Positions 10,001 to 18,673 are shown, counted from the stretch's first letter. The stretch: 64,000 bases of DNA from Massilia sp. PDC64 (GCF_900101265.1 NZ_FMZS01000007.1:186001-250000), one strand, 5' to 3'. Notes: generated by a model not told the origin, from the letters alone. Translations and numbers: made by a program.

Positions 10001-10187
10001 TGTACTGGACGGCCTTGGGGTCAGTGACTTCCGCGGTCAGCTTCGGCTGGGGATGTGCTGCCGCCTCGACCCTTTGCAGCCAGCTTAACACCGGTGCGGG
10101 CAGGGCCGGAGCGCGTGCGGGTGCTCGAGCCGGCGGTGCGTCGCTGGTGTCGTCGCGATGAAAATCAACTGTGTGCATGGGTCTCAC
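7068..10187 (-). CDS. SNF2/RAD54-family DEAD/DEAH helicase
   Basis: 1039-aa bacterial SWI2/SNF2 ATPase, a double-stranded-DNA translocase that remodels protein-DNA complexes. The N-terminal 550 residues are divergent. The SNF2_N core begins near 560 with Walker A DDMGLGKT (about residue 596) and motif II DESHYIKN (about 690). The helicase C domain has the family signature SLKAGGVGLNLTAADTVIHY and motif VI QATDRAWRIGQ. The start may be ATG 10187 or ATG 10178 (MHTVDF). It is monocistronic, with its own strong terminator, and I see no partner methylase or nuclease next to it that would mark a defence system. The biological role is unknown. Confidence 0.9.
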   Translation of the reverse strand: MRPMHTVDFHRDDTSDAPPARAPARAPALPAPVLSWLQRVEAAAHPQPKLTAEVTDPKAVQYKFVYVMAPTSGGRHVAICLCKARLRPNGDVAAASPVSEVFSLLSAPPAYLEGDDEDLVRFFIAMRSGSNQSTSATEPKGKVGAILLQQLLAQGKLLWANSWSDMTNGLLYPLQAGPVRKANLTWRDEGRTAKLGWSVEPAKGATHAGADLVDYMLPTDPPWYIDNLSCGPLDLNRGGIDISLAELQALVSQAPPLAGNDKKRVSQLLLAHGLQQLMPLPQPLTQRIRTDVKPQPHLLLDAIPQAEGNGQRWQDFAVLSFDYDGQRISFDPAQRVVRQIGDVTEIIERDEALEAAALETLNKLGFRKPATTPLSALSGALLLDGQAHWLRFAENDLDALSDLGWHVQKSPKYRYDVVPVEEWYADIDEPPEAGNAWFELELGIVVNRKRVPLLPVLVQLIRTAPLDFNPDVLAAHAEADQMLATLPDGVRVALPWGRVKPILSTLGELYFNDKIKNKVRLSTLDAARLEELAKGTELTWTGGERLRETGRKLSQFGKVKKVDAPKGLQATLRDYQLDGLAWMQFLREYDLGGILADDMGLGKTVQTIAHILTEKEAGRLTNPALVIAPTSLMMNWMEEAARFAPDLKVLLLQGKERMELFDQIDSADIVLTTYALLPRDEEKLREHQYHLVILDESHYIKNTRSKAAQTAGSLNARHRLCLSGTPLENHLGELWSQFHFLLPGLLGDEKTFNTQFRHPIERQDDPVRRMLLNRRIKPFLLRRTKDHVAKELPEKTEMIRRIEITGPQRDLYETVRLAMDKKVREEIDRKGVARSQIVILEALLKLRQVCCDPRLVKAMPAKKNTAAVSAKLTDLMQMIDDLLGEGRKILVFSQFTSMLGLIEEELDARNIPYAILTGETRDRSAQVAAFQQGAVPIFLISLKAGGVGLNLTAADTVIHYDPWWNPAAENQATDRAWRIGQDKPVFVYKLIAKGTLEEKIQLLQQKKSELAASILAEGESQKMALTQEDLQAIFAPLDD

Positions 10188-10357
10188 GAGTCTTTAATTT
10201 GAAAAAACAACAATTCCTATTATCCGTCATGCGACCCGAACAGCTTTGTTAAGGATCGCACGTAGTGGGCAAAACTTTACGAGACGAAAAGAGTAGAAGT
10301 TACACTCTGGCGCCCCGCTTTGCCAGCCCCCATCACGCATTTTTTTGCTCGATTGCG

Positions 10358-11275
10358 TCAAGACACGATGCGCCAGTCCGGTGCACTGAGGTGCTTGACG
10401 AAGAACCCGGCCAGGGCCTCCACCTTCGCCGGCCGCGCGCGCGCCGACGGCGTGACGAAATACAGGCCGCCGCGTGCCATGTGCCAATCCTCCAGTATGG
10501 GGACAAGCCGCCCGGCGCGCACGTGATCTGCCGCAATAAATTCCGGGAACTCGGCAATCGCAAGGCCTTCCAGCACGGTGGGCAACAGCGCGTCCGAGTT
10601 CGTCACCCGCAGCGGGCCTTCCGGCCTGATGGCGATTTCCTCGCCGGCCGCGTTGGTGAAGCGCCACACGTCGATGCGGGCACGATACGTATAACCGAGG
10701 CACGGATGATCCACGAGTTCGGAAGGATGGCGCGGCGTCCCCCGCGTCTCCAGGTACTCGGGCGAGGCGACGACGATCTGGGCCACGGGACACAGCTTGC
10801 GCGCCACGAGCGACGAGTCGGGCAGCACGGCGATGCGCAGGGCAGCATCGAAGCCCTGCCCCACGAGGTCGACGGTGGCGTCGGACAAATGCAGGTCGAT
10901 CTGCACGTCGGGATATTCGCGGAAGAACGCGGGCATCAGCGGCGCCACCCAGCGCAGTCCGAACGACATCGGCACGGCCAGCCGCACGACCCCGCGCGGC
11001 CGCGCCGACATCTCGCGCGCGGCGCCTTCCGCCTCTTCCGCCTCGCGATAGATCTTCAGTGCGCTGTCCGCGATGGTGCGGCCGAATTCCGTCAGCGCCA
11101 ATTGGCGCGACGTGCGGTTGAGGAGTCGCGCCCCGAGCCGCTCCTCGAGCCGCGCGACGGCCCGCGACACGGTCGCCACCGATACCCCGAGCGCACGCGC
11201 GGCCCCGGCGAACGAGCGTTCCTCGGCCACCTTGGCGAACATCGCGAGACCTTCGAAATCGGGCAACAGGGACAT
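10358..11275 (-). CDS. LysR-family transcriptional regulator
   Basis: 305-aa LysR regulator with an N-terminal winged HTH (residues 1-65, FAGAARALGVSVATVSRAVARLE) and a LysR substrate-binding domain (about 90-295). It is divergent from the SDR/pirin pair, whose first start codon lies about 200 bp away, so that pair is the probable target. The coinducer cannot be deduced. The ~170-bp gap to the helicase on its other side is AT-richer, with no assignable feature. Confidence 0.88.
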   Translation of the reverse strand: MSLLPDFEGLAMFAKVAEERSFAGAARALGVSVATVSRAVARLEERLGARLLNRTSRQLALTEFGRTIADSALKIYREAEEAEGAAREMSARPRGVVRLAVPMSFGLRWVAPLMPAFFREYPDVQIDLHLSDATVDLVGQGFDAALRIAVLPDSSLVARKLCPVAQIVVASPEYLETRGTPRHPSELVDHPCLGYTYRARIDVWRFTNAAGEEIAIRPEGPLRVTNSDALLPTVLEGLAIAEFPEFIAADHVRAGRLVPILEDWHMARGGLYFVTPSARARPAKVEALAGFFVKHLSAPDWRIVS

Positions 11276-11471
11276 CGTTCGTCGTCGGCGTGGAACCGAT
11301 GAGTTATCGAACCCGACATGTTACGGCATCCGGGCGCCGGTGCCTATCGGCCCTCCGACGTATGCACGACAAAAATGCAAAGATAGTTTGCGATCAGTGC
11401 TATTTTAATGCGGAGTCTGCCCCGGTACGATGGTTTCCGTCGACTTCGACATCAACCCAACGGAGAACATC

Positions 11472-12227
11472 ATGACTGCCAAACTCGCCAACAAAATCGC
11501 TCTCGTCACCGGCGCCACCAGCGGCATCGGCCTGGCCACCGCCCAACGCTTCGCCCTCGAAGGCGCGCAGGTGATCGTCACCGGCCGCCGCCAGGCCGAA
11601 CTCGACGCCGCCGTGAAGGCCATCGGCCACGACGCGGTGGGATTGCGCGTGGACTCCAGCGACCTGACCGCGCTGGACGGCCTGTACGAAGAGATCCGCG
11701 CCCGCTTCGGTCGCCTGGACGTGCTGTACGCCAACGCCGGCGGCGGCTCGATGCTCCCGCTGGGAGAGATCACGGAAGAACAGTTCGACGACACCTTCGG
11801 CCGCAACGTGAAGGGCACGCTGTTCACGGTGCAGAAAGCGCTGCCGCTGCTGTCGAAAGGCGCATCGGTGATCCTGACCGGCTCGACGGCCGGCAGCACC
11901 GGCACCCCGGCATTCAGCGTCTACGCCGCGAGCAAAGCCGCCGTGCGCGCCTTCGCCCGCAACTGGATCCTGGACCTGAAGGACCGCGGCATCCGCGTCA
12001 ACACGATCAGCCCGGGCGCTACCCGCACGCCCGGCCTCGTCGAACTGGCCGGCAACGACGCCGCCGCGCAGCAGGGCCTCGTCGACTACCTGGCCGCGCA
12101 GATCCCGCTGGGCCGCGTGGGCGAGCCGGACGAGATCGCGAAGGCGGCCGTGTTCCTCGCGTCCGACGATGCCAGCTTCGTCAACGGTGCCGAGCTGTTC
12201 GTCGACGGCGGCCAGGCCCAGATCTGA
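11472..12227 (+). CDS. SDR family oxidoreductase
   Basis: 251-aa classical short-chain dehydrogenase/reductase. The NAD(P)-binding motif is TGATSGIG near the N-terminus, NAG appears as YANAGGG, the catalytic Ser is in ILTGSTAGS, and Tyr/Lys in VYAASKAA. The C-terminus FVNGAELFVDGGQAQI is typical of FabG-like SDRs. I chose ATG 11472 (MTAKLANKIALVTG) over an upstream in-frame ATG because the Rossmann strand begins directly after it. The following pirin gene starts 2 bp after the stop, so the two form an operon, divergent from a LysR gene. The substrate is unknown. Confidence 0.9.
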   Translation: MTAKLANKIALVTGATSGIGLATAQRFALEGAQVIVTGRRQAELDAAVKAIGHDAVGLRVDSSDLTALDGLYEEIRARFGRLDVLYANAGGGSMLPLGEITEEQFDDTFGRNVKGTLFTVQKALPLLSKGASVILTGSTAGSTGTPAFSVYAASKAAVRAFARNWILDLKDRGIRVNTISPGATRTPGLVELAGNDAAAQQGLVDYLAAQIPLGRVGEPDEIAKAAVFLASDDASFVNGAELFVDGGQAQI

Positions 12228-12229
12228 TC

Positions 12230-12934
12230 ATGATCGACCATCGTCCCTGCTCCGCTCTCGGCGGCCATGACCTCGGCTGGCTGCAGGCCCGCCTCCACGT
12301 GGACGTCAAAGGCATGGGCCGTCCGGAGCACGGCGCCGTCGGCCCGCTGCTGGCCTGGAACGACGACGCTTTCGCCCCACATTCCGGGTTCGGGATGCAC
12401 GGCCACCGGGACGTCGAGATCGTGACCTACGTGCGCCAGGGTGCCGTCACCCACGAGGACAGCCTCGGCAACCGTTCGACGGTCATCGCCGGGGACGTGC
12501 AGGCGATGCACGCCGGCAGCGGCATCCGCCACAGCGAACGCAACGACGGCGACGTGCCGCTGCTGCTGTACCAGATCTGGCTGCGGCCGCGCACGCCGGG
12601 CGGGGCGCCGTCGTGGAGCACGCGGCGCTTCCCGCGCGCGGACCGGGGCGGCGTCCTGCGCGTGCTGGCCAGCGGCGACGCGCGGGACACCGATGCGCTG
12701 CCCATCGACGCGGACGCGCGCCTGCTGGGGGCCACCCTGCGCGCCGGCGACGTGATCGCACACCGGCTGCCGCCGGGCCACGGCGCCTACCTCGTCACGA
12801 CGGCAGGCCGCGTCACCGTCAACGGCGTGACGCTCGGTGCGCGCGATGGTGCCGGTGTCGCGGACGAAGCCGTGCTCACGATCGCGGCGCTGGAGGATAC
12901 GGAGATCGTGCTGGCGGAACTCTTGCAGGATTGA
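12230..12934 (+). CDS. Pirin-family protein (possible quercetin 2,3-dioxygenase)
   Basis: 234-aa bicupin of the pirin family. The N-terminal cupin has the metal-binding cluster, with two His in HSGFGMHGHRDVEIVTYV and a further His in MHAGSGIRHSERN. Some bacterial pirins are quercetinases; others act as redox-linked regulators, so the activity is uncertain. It begins 2 bp after the SDR stop codon and is surely co-transcribed with it. A pirin paired with an SDR under a LysR gene suggests handling of aromatic or quinone-like compounds; this is inference. Confidence 0.88.
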   Translation: MIDHRPCSALGGHDLGWLQARLHVDVKGMGRPEHGAVGPLLAWNDDAFAPHSGFGMHGHRDVEIVTYVRQGAVTHEDSLGNRSTVIAGDVQAMHAGSGIRHSERNDGDVPLLLYQIWLRPRTPGGAPSWSTRRFPRADRGGVLRVLASGDARDTDALPIDADARLLGATLRAGDVIAHRLPPGHGAYLVTTAGRVTVNGVTLGARDGAGVADEAVLTIAALEDTEIVLAELLQD

Positions 12935-13038
12935 TACGCCGCGTTGTGCCACCTTGATATCGCTCTGCGTGTCAAGACTGGCGCATCGCGCGCGATTGCG
13001 TATCATTGCCCGTTCGATTCACCGACTGACCCGAACTC

Positions 13039-15399
13039 ATGCTGCCTTCGATCGAACAACGCCTCGCCCAAGAACTGTCCGCCAAACCGGCACAGGTGGC
13101 CGCCGCCATCGCCCTGCTCGACGAAGGCGCGACCGTGCCCTTCATCGCCCGCTACCGCAAGGAAGCCACCGGTGGCCTCGACGACACCCAGCTGCGCCTG
13201 CTGGAAGAACGCCTGCGCTACCTGCGCGAACTGGAAGACCGCCGCGCCGCGATCATCTCGTCCATCACGGAACAGAACAAGATGACGCCGGAGCTGCTGC
13301 AGGCGATCTCGCTCGCGGAAGACAAGACGCGCCTGGAAGATTTATACCTGCCGTACAAGCAGAAGCGCCGCACGAAGGCCCAGATCGCGATCGAGGCCGG
13401 CCTGAAGCCGCTCGCCGATGACCTCCTCGCTGATCCGACGCGCGATCCGGAAGCGGAAGCGGCGAAATACCTGCGCGACGCGTTCACGAACGCGGACGGC
13501 GTCGCGAACCCCGGCGTGGCCGACACGAAGGCCGCGCTGGACGGCGCGCGCCAGATCCTGATGGAGCGCTTCGCGGAAGATGCCGAGTTGCTGCAATCGC
13601 TGCGCGAATACGTGCAGGAGCACGGCGTCGTCGAATCGAAGGTCGTCGACGGCAAGCAGGAAGAAGGCGAGAAGTTCGCCGACTATTTCGATTACTCGGA
13701 AACGCTGGCGACCATCCCGTCGCACCGCGCGCTGGCGCTGATGCGCGGCCGCCGCGAGGGTATATTGGACGTCACCCTGCGCCTCGATTCCGAGCCGGAA
13801 AAACCGAAATGGGACGCGCCGCACAACCCGTGCGAAAGCCGCATCGCCGCGCGCTTCGGCATCAAGGGCGCGGGCCGTCCGGCCGACAAATGGCTGCTCG
13901 ACACCGCGCGCTGGACGTGGCGCGTGAAGAGCTTCATGTACATCGAGACGGAGCTGATGGGCGCCTTGCGCGAAAAGGCCGAGAGCGATGCGATCCAGGT
14001 CTTCGCGCGCAACCTGAAGGACCTGCTGCTGGCCGCGCCCGCGGGCCCGCGCGCGACGATGGGCCTCGACCCGGGCCTGCGCACGGGCGTCAAGGTTGCC
14101 GTCGTCGACGCGACGGGCAAGGTGGTCGACACGGCCACCATCTACCCGCACGCGCCCCGCAACGACTGGGACGGTTCGCTGCACACGCTGGCGAAGCTGG
14201 CCGCGAAGCACAACGTCTCGCTGATCTCGATCGGCAACGGCACGGCGTCGCGCGAGACGGATAAACTGGCGCAGGACCTGATCAAACAGCACCCGGAACT
14301 GAAGCTGACGAAGATCGTCGTGTCGGAAGCCGGCGCGTCGGTGTACTCGGCGTCGGAATTCGCGTCGCGCGAACTGCCGGAACTGGACGTGTCGCTGCGC
14401 GGCGCCGTCTCCATCGCGCGCCGCCTGCAGGACCCGCTCGCGGAACTCGTCAAGATCGATCCGAAGTCGATCGGCGTGGGCCAGTACCAGCACGACGTGT
14501 CGCAGACGCAGCTCGCGCGCCAGCTCGACGCCGTCGTCGAGGATTGCGTGAACGCGGTCGGCGTGGACGTCAACACGGCGTCGGCCCCGCTGCTCGCGCG
14601 CGTGTCTGGCCTGTCGAGCAGCGTCGCCCAGAGCATCGTCAACTACCGCGACCAGCAGGGCGCGTTCGCCTCGCGCGCGGCGCTGAAAAAGGTGCCGCGC
14701 CTGGGCGATAAAACGTTCGAGCTGGCGGCGGGCTTCCTGCGCATCGTGAACGGCGAGAACCCGCTGGACGCGTCGGCCGTGCACCCGGAATCGTACCCGG
14801 TCGTCGAAAAGATCCTGGCCGATATCCAGAAGGACATCAAGTCCGTGATCGGCGACAGCGCACTGGTAAAACGCCTGAATCCGGCCAAGTATGCCGACGA
14901 AAAATTCGGCGTGCCGACCGTGACCGACATTTTGAAAGAACTGGAAAAGCCGGGCCGCGATCCGCGTCCGGAATTCACGACGGCCACGTTCAAGGAAGGT
15001 GTCGAGGAGATCTCGGACCTGCGCCCGGACATGATCCTGGAAGGCGTCGTCACCAACGTCGCGGCGTTCGGCGCGTTCGTGGACATCGGCGTTCACCAGG
15101 ATGGCCTCGTGCACATCTCGGCGCTGTCGAACACGTTCGTGAAGGATCCGCACACGGTGGTCAAGGCGGGCCAGGTCGTGAAAGTGAAAGTGCTGGAAGT
15201 GGACGTCAAGCGCAAGCGCATCGCGCTCACGATGCGCTTGTCGGACAGCGCGCCGCAGGCGGGGTCGCAACCCCAGCAGCGCGGGGATCGGGAGGATCGC
15301 AAGCGCATGGCGGATCACCAAAATAAGCACCAGAAACAGGAGCGTTCGGCACCGGCCGGCGGCGCGATGGCGGCGGCGTTTGCAAAGCTGAAACGCTGA
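13039..15399 (+). CDS. tex: Transcription accessory protein Tex
   Basis: 786-aa Tex, a conserved nucleic-acid-binding protein implicated in transcription and RNA turnover. The order is canonical: helical N-terminus (MLPSIEQRLAQEL onward), YqgF-like RNase H fold around 325-460 (TMGLDPGLRTGVKVAVVD), helix-hairpin-helix region (VNTASAPLLARVSGLSSSVAQSIVNYR) around 505-570, and a C-terminal S1 domain (about 650-725, GVVTNVAAFGAFVDIGVHQDG). The tail is low-complexity and basic. It is a single gene followed by a hairpin terminator. Confidence 0.95.
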   Translation: MLPSIEQRLAQELSAKPAQVAAAIALLDEGATVPFIARYRKEATGGLDDTQLRLLEERLRYLRELEDRRAAIISSITEQNKMTPELLQAISLAEDKTRLEDLYLPYKQKRRTKAQIAIEAGLKPLADDLLADPTRDPEAEAAKYLRDAFTNADGVANPGVADTKAALDGARQILMERFAEDAELLQSLREYVQEHGVVESKVVDGKQEEGEKFADYFDYSETLATIPSHRALALMRGRREGILDVTLRLDSEPEKPKWDAPHNPCESRIAARFGIKGAGRPADKWLLDTARWTWRVKSFMYIETELMGALREKAESDAIQVFARNLKDLLLAAPAGPRATMGLDPGLRTGVKVAVVDATGKVVDTATIYPHAPRNDWDGSLHTLAKLAAKHNVSLISIGNGTASRETDKLAQDLIKQHPELKLTKIVVSEAGASVYSASEFASRELPELDVSLRGAVSIARRLQDPLAELVKIDPKSIGVGQYQHDVSQTQLARQLDAVVEDCVNAVGVDVNTASAPLLARVSGLSSSVAQSIVNYRDQQGAFASRAALKKVPRLGDKTFELAAGFLRIVNGENPLDASAVHPESYPVVEKILADIQKDIKSVIGDSALVKRLNPAKYADEKFGVPTVTDILKELEKPGRDPRPEFTTATFKEGVEEISDLRPDMILEGVVTNVAAFGAFVDIGVHQDGLVHISALSNTFVKDPHTVVKAGQVVKVKVLEVDVKRKRIALTMRLSDSAPQAGSQPQQRGDREDRKRMADHQNKHQKQERSAPAGGAMAAAFAKLKR

Positions 15400-15409
15400 C
15401 GTGGCGGGC

Positions 15410-15440
15410 GGGCGCCTTATGCCGGCGCCCCCGTTTTCTT
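15410..15440 (+). terminator. Intrinsic terminator after tex
   Basis: GGGCGCC (15410-15416) and GGCGCCC (15424-15430) form a 7-bp GC stem with a 7-nt loop, followed by CCGTTTTCTT. A TATAAAAT sequence directly behind it (about 15440-15447) is a likely -10 element for grxD. Confidence 0.7.
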
Positions 15441-15486
15441 ATAAAATGCCGTCATCTACTCAAATTCTCACCAAAGGCTGAACCAA

Positions 15487-15804
15487 ATGAGCGACGTACA
15501 AACCTGGATCAAAGAGACCGTGACCAACACGCCCGTCGTGCTGTTCATGAAGGGCACCGCCCAGTTCCCGCAATGCGGTTTTTCGGGCCGCGCGATCCAA
15601 ATCCTGAAGGCTTGCGGCGTCGATAACATCGCCACCGTGAACGTGCTGGAAGACGCGGAAGTCCGTCAGGGCATCAAGGAATACTCGAACTGGCCGACCA
15701 TTCCGCAGCTGTACGTGAACGGCGAATTCATCGGCGGTTCCGACATCATGACGGAAATGTACGAGTCCGGCGAACTGCAGGCCCTGCTCAAGAAGAATGG
15801 CTGA
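15487..15804 (+). CDS. grxD: Monothiol glutaredoxin Grx4 (CGFS type)
   Basis: 105-aa monothiol glutaredoxin. The CGFS active site (Cys30, in QFPQCGFSG) coordinates a glutathione-ligated [2Fe-2S] cluster shared between two monomers, and the protein delivers Fe-S clusters and signals iron status. WPTIPQLYVNGEFIGGSDI is the glutathione-binding part. The length is exactly that of the family. The stop overlaps the start of ubiX by 8 bp, so both are translated from one message. Confidence 0.95.
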   Translation: MSDVQTWIKETVTNTPVVLFMKGTAQFPQCGFSGRAIQILKACGVDNIATVNVLEDAEVRQGIKEYSNWPTIPQLYVNGEFIGGSDIMTEMYESGELQALLKKNG

Positions 15805-16396
15805 TCCCGGCCCGCGCCGGATCGTCGTCGCCATCACCGGCGCGACCGGCGCGATCTATGGCGTGCAGCTGCTGCGGCGGCTGGGCGCCATACCCGGCGT
15901 CGAAACGCACCTCGTCATTTCCGACGCCGCCACCCTCACCCTGCACCAGGAAGTCGGCCTGCAACGGCGCGATGTGGAAGCGCTCGCCCACGTGGTGCAC
16001 CGCAACCGCGAGATCGGCGCATCGATCGCCAGCGGCTCGTTCCGGACGGACGGCATGGTGATCGCCCCCTGTTCGATGAAGACGCTGGCCGCGGTCGCGC
16101 ATGGTTTGTCCGACAACCTGATCGCACGCGCCGCCGACGTCGTGCTGAAAGAACGCCGGCGCCTGATCCTGATGGTGCGCGAGACGCCGTTCAACCTGGC
16201 GCACCTGCGCAACATGACGGCGGTCACGGAAATGGGCGGCATCGTCTTCCCGCCGCTGCCGAGCTTTTATCACCGTCCCGCCACCATCGACGAGATGGTC
16301 GACCACACGGTGGCGCGCGTCATGGACCTGCTGGGCGTGACGAACGATCTCGCCCCACGCTGGGGCGGCATGAAAGACGACGGCACCGTCGTCTGA
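15797..16396 (+). CDS. ubiX: Flavin prenyltransferase UbiX
   Basis: 199-aa flavin prenyltransferase that makes prenylated FMN for the decarboxylase UbiD in ubiquinone synthesis. Family motifs are present: ITGATGAIYGVQLLRRL at the N-terminus, SFRTDGMVIAPCSMKTLAAVAHG in the flavin site and LKERRRLILMVRETPFNLAHLRNM. It overlaps grxD by 8 bp. No ubiD is present in the window. Confidence 0.95.
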   Translation: MADPGPRRIVVAITGATGAIYGVQLLRRLGAIPGVETHLVISDAATLTLHQEVGLQRRDVEALAHVVHRNREIGASIASGSFRTDGMVIAPCSMKTLAAVAHGLSDNLIARAADVVLKERRRLILMVRETPFNLAHLRNMTAVTEMGGIVFPPLPSFYHRPATIDEMVDHTVARVMDLLGVTNDLAPRWGGMKDDGTVV

Positions 16397-16407
16397 CGCG
16401 CCCTGAC

Positions 16408-16581
16408 TCAGGCGCGTTCGCCGTACGGGTCGCGTTCGGCCTGTCTCTGTTCTCTTGCGTCTTCGATTTTTCTGCGCTGCTCGTTACGCTTGCGCATGAT
16501 TTCTGCGTGCTGGGCCGCCGTCATCGGCGGCTGGGTCATGAGGTCCTTCAACTGCGCGGTGTTGCTGTAGTTATTAATCAT
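16408..16581 (-). CDS. Small hypothetical protein, 57 aa
   Basis: A complete small ORF, ATG 16581 to TGA, convergent with ubiX and 11 bp from its stop. The product begins MINNYSNTAQLKDLMTQPP and its second half is very rich in Arg, Lys, Glu and Gln (around AEIMRKRNEQRRKIEDAREQ), predicted as one long charged helix. No signal peptide or membrane segment is visible. I do not recognise the family. Support is the clean ORF filling the gap and biased, protein-like composition. Confidence 0.55.
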   Translation of the reverse strand: MINNYSNTAQLKDLMTQPPMTAAQHAEIMRKRNEQRRKIEDAREQRQAERDPYGERA

Positions 16582-16737
16582 GAGGCGACTGCATCCTTAT
16601 TGACCGATAACACTGGCGGGCGCCAGTCGGGAACGCGAACTCGACCGTCTTCGACGTTCCGTGAGCGTTACCGATTATGCGCGAGACTCGGCCGTTTGTG
16701 CGGACTATCGTACAAAAAATTGCAGTACAGAAGTGCG

Positions 16738-16773
16738 TGACGCGGCGCCCGGAGCTTGCCGGACGCCGCGTCA
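16738..16773 (-). terminator. Large inverted repeat downstream of the XRE regulator
   Basis: Perfect 10-bp arms TGACGCGGCG (16738-16747) and CGCCGCGTCA (16764-16773), extendable by CCGG pairs inside. It lies about 40 bp past the stop of the XRE-type gene. On the minus strand a T-run (ATTTTTTG) follows about 20 nt later, further away than in a standard terminator, so a terminator function is likely but not certain. Confidence 0.5.
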
Positions 16774-16814
16774 TGGGATTCGGCCATCGTGATTCCGATG
16801 GCGATCAGGAAGGA

Positions 16815-17261
16815 TTATTTCTGCTGCTGGTGATTCATGCGCACGAGCATGCGGATGAATTCGCGCGCCAGCTGCTTGTGGTGCTCGTCCAGGCGTTGCA
16901 GGTCGGCGATCAGCTTGACGTCGGCCGATTCGAACCGGGTGCTGCCGTCCGCGCCATCGCCATTGGCGGCGGCGTTTTCCGAACCGCCAAAGCGCAGCCA
17001 GTCGGCCGGCACGCCCAGCCATTGCGCGATCATGCGCAGCTTTTCCTGGGTCGGGATCGCCTCTCCGACCAGCCATTTACGTGCCGCGTGGACCGTAATC
17101 GGGCGGCCCTCGAAGCGAATGTTAAATTCCCGCGCGAGCCGGGTGGGGCTGTCCGGAGAATAATGGGCGTTTTTCAGGGCTTGCTGCAGGCGCTCGCTGA
17201 AGCTCTCCCGTTCGTTAGTCGAATTCATGGGTGGCACTAAGGGTTCATGCAAAGCCGTCAT
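16815..17261 (-). CDS. XRE/HTH-domain transcriptional regulator
   Basis: 148-aa (from ATG 17261) protein with a Cro/C1-like helix-turn-helix: TRLAREFNIRFEGRPITVHAARKWLVGEAIPTQEKLRMIAQWLGV. The region after it (about residues 95-148) is helical, ending IRMLVRMNHQQQK. I prefer ATG 17261 because GGAG lies 7 bp upstream; ATG 17228 (MNSTNERES) lacks a Shine-Dalgarno sequence but starts closer to the domain. Similar short HTH proteins are common and mostly uncharacterised in Oxalobacteraceae-like genomes. The ~300-bp AT-rich gap to the next gene (17262-17564) holds its promoter region; I found no other gene in it. Confidence 0.75.
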   Translation of the reverse strand: MTALHEPLVPPMNSTNERESFSERLQQALKNAHYSPDSPTRLAREFNIRFEGRPITVHAARKWLVGEAIPTQEKLRMIAQWLGVPADWLRFGGSENAAANGDGADGSTRFESADVKLIADLQRLDEHHKQLAREFIRMLVRMNHQQQK

Positions 17262-17564
17262 TAGGTCGCTCCGTTGACCAGACCGTCTGTGACGGCAGGA
17301 GAGGCTGTAGGTAACAAATAAGTGAGTATTGATCAATTCTCACAGTGCTGTCCAGCAATTCCCGTTGTGTTCAGCATTTCGTGAGATATGTGTGAAAAAT
17401 ATCCTACAGGAAAAGGAAAACGTTTGCTCGTTCAATTTCCTACTAAAAAATGGAACATTTCTTCCTCGGAGCACGACAAATGATGCCAAGAGTCAACAAA
17501 ATGACGAGAAGTCCTGTTAGATTGTCGTGATTTTTGCGACATCTATTGGCACCAATTTGTTGTT

Positions 17565-18617
17565 TTAAGTCAACTTAAAACGGATGATGCCATCGTCGCC
17601 GGTTACACGCACGAGGTTACCGTTGTACCAAAGATAATGAAGGTGGGCTAAAGCCTCGCCGATCGCAAAACTGAGCTGGTGTGCATCGAGCTGCCGCTTG
17701 AACATCAACGGGACAATGTCAACTGCGGACTTCGGCTCGGCGCACACGGCGCGGACTTCGTCCAGCCGCGCTGCATGGTGCGCGCGCAATTGCGCGATGC
17801 GGGTGTGCAGGCCGCGGAAGGGTTTGCCGTGCGCGGGCAGGACGAGGGTGTCGTCGGGCAAGTCGGCGAACTTGTCCAGGGAGTCCAGGTACAGCTGCAG
17901 CGGATTGCCTTCCGGCTCGACGGCGAACACGGAGACGTTCGTCGAAATGCGCGGCAAGACCATATCGCCCGCGATCAGGATCCGGTCTTGTGTGTTGTAC
18001 AGGGAGACGTGTTCCGGCGAATGGCCAAAACCGGTGATCACGCGCCATTCCCGCGCGCCGATAACGACCCGTTGGCCGTCCTGCAGGCGGGTGTATGCCG
18101 CCGGCACGGACGGAACGAGCGACGGGTAGTAATTCTTGCGGCTCTGCATCTGCTCGAGCATGCCCGCGTCGACGAGACCGTGGCGCTGGAAATGCGGGAT
18201 CGCCGACGGGCCGTCGACGCCGGGCAGCGCGGCGGCCATCATGCGTGCGAAGCCGAACTCGCCGGTGCTTGTCCAGAACGGCGCGCCGAACCGGTCGCAC
18301 AGCCAGCCGGACAGGCCGACGTGGTCAGGGTGACAGTGCGTGGCGAACACGCGCAGCAGCGGTCGGTTCGCCATCGCCTCCGCGAACAGCCGTTCCCAGG
18401 CGGATCGGGTCGCGTCGGTGCCGGCGCCGCAATCGACGAGGGACCAGCCGCGTTTGTCGCCCGCGGCATCGTCGAGCAGCCACAGATTGATATGGTCGAG
18501 GGCGAACGGCAGCGGCATGCGCAGCCACGACAGGCCGTGTGCCACGTCCGTCACGGTGCCGAGCGGGGGGATGACATCACCGAACGGATAGCTGAGCTGG
18601 GCTTCGAGAGGGTTCAT
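17565..18617 (-). CDS. MBL-fold metallo-hydrolase (glyoxalase II-like)
   Basis: 350-aa metallo-beta-lactamase-fold hydrolase. The metal signature HxHxDH is intact (FATHCHPDHVGLSGWL), with further ligands expected in GHSPEHVSLY and in LVLPAHGKPF. A C-terminal winged-helix-like extension (DEVRAVCAEPKSAVDIVPLMF, then ALAHLHYLWYNGNLVRV) matches LACTB2/RNase-Z-like hydrolases acting on thioesters or lactones. I chose ATG 18617 (MNPLEAQLSYPFGD). It is divergent from the liuR-type gene with a LiuR-like operator between them, so it may belong to that regulon. The substrate is unknown. Confidence 0.85.
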   Translation of the reverse strand: MNPLEAQLSYPFGDVIPPLGTVTDVAHGLSWLRMPLPFALDHINLWLLDDAAGDKRGWSLVDCGAGTDATRSAWERLFAEAMANRPLLRVFATHCHPDHVGLSGWLCDRFGAPFWTSTGEFGFARMMAAALPGVDGPSAIPHFQRHGLVDAGMLEQMQSRKNYYPSLVPSVPAAYTRLQDGQRVVIGAREWRVITGFGHSPEHVSLYNTQDRILIAGDMVLPRISTNVSVFAVEPEGNPLQLYLDSLDKFADLPDDTLVLPAHGKPFRGLHTRIAQLRAHHAARLDEVRAVCAEPKSAVDIVPLMFKRQLDAHQLSFAIGEALAHLHYLWYNGNLVRVTGDDGIIRFKLT

Positions 18618-18673
18618 GCGGTCGACTTTCGTAGGGATGCAGGGCGCAGGCGCGTTACAATGCCGCAAACGCT

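Noticed and set aside
7068..10187. SNF2 helicase as part of a defence system
   Set aside because: No methylase, nuclease or DISARM/BREX partner nearby; it is monocistronic with its own terminator.
17329..17520. 63-codon ORF in the AT-rich gap before the MBL hydrolase gene
   Set aside because: No ribosome-binding site, unusual composition (Asn/Lys/Ser-rich), no conserved pattern; treated as intergenic.
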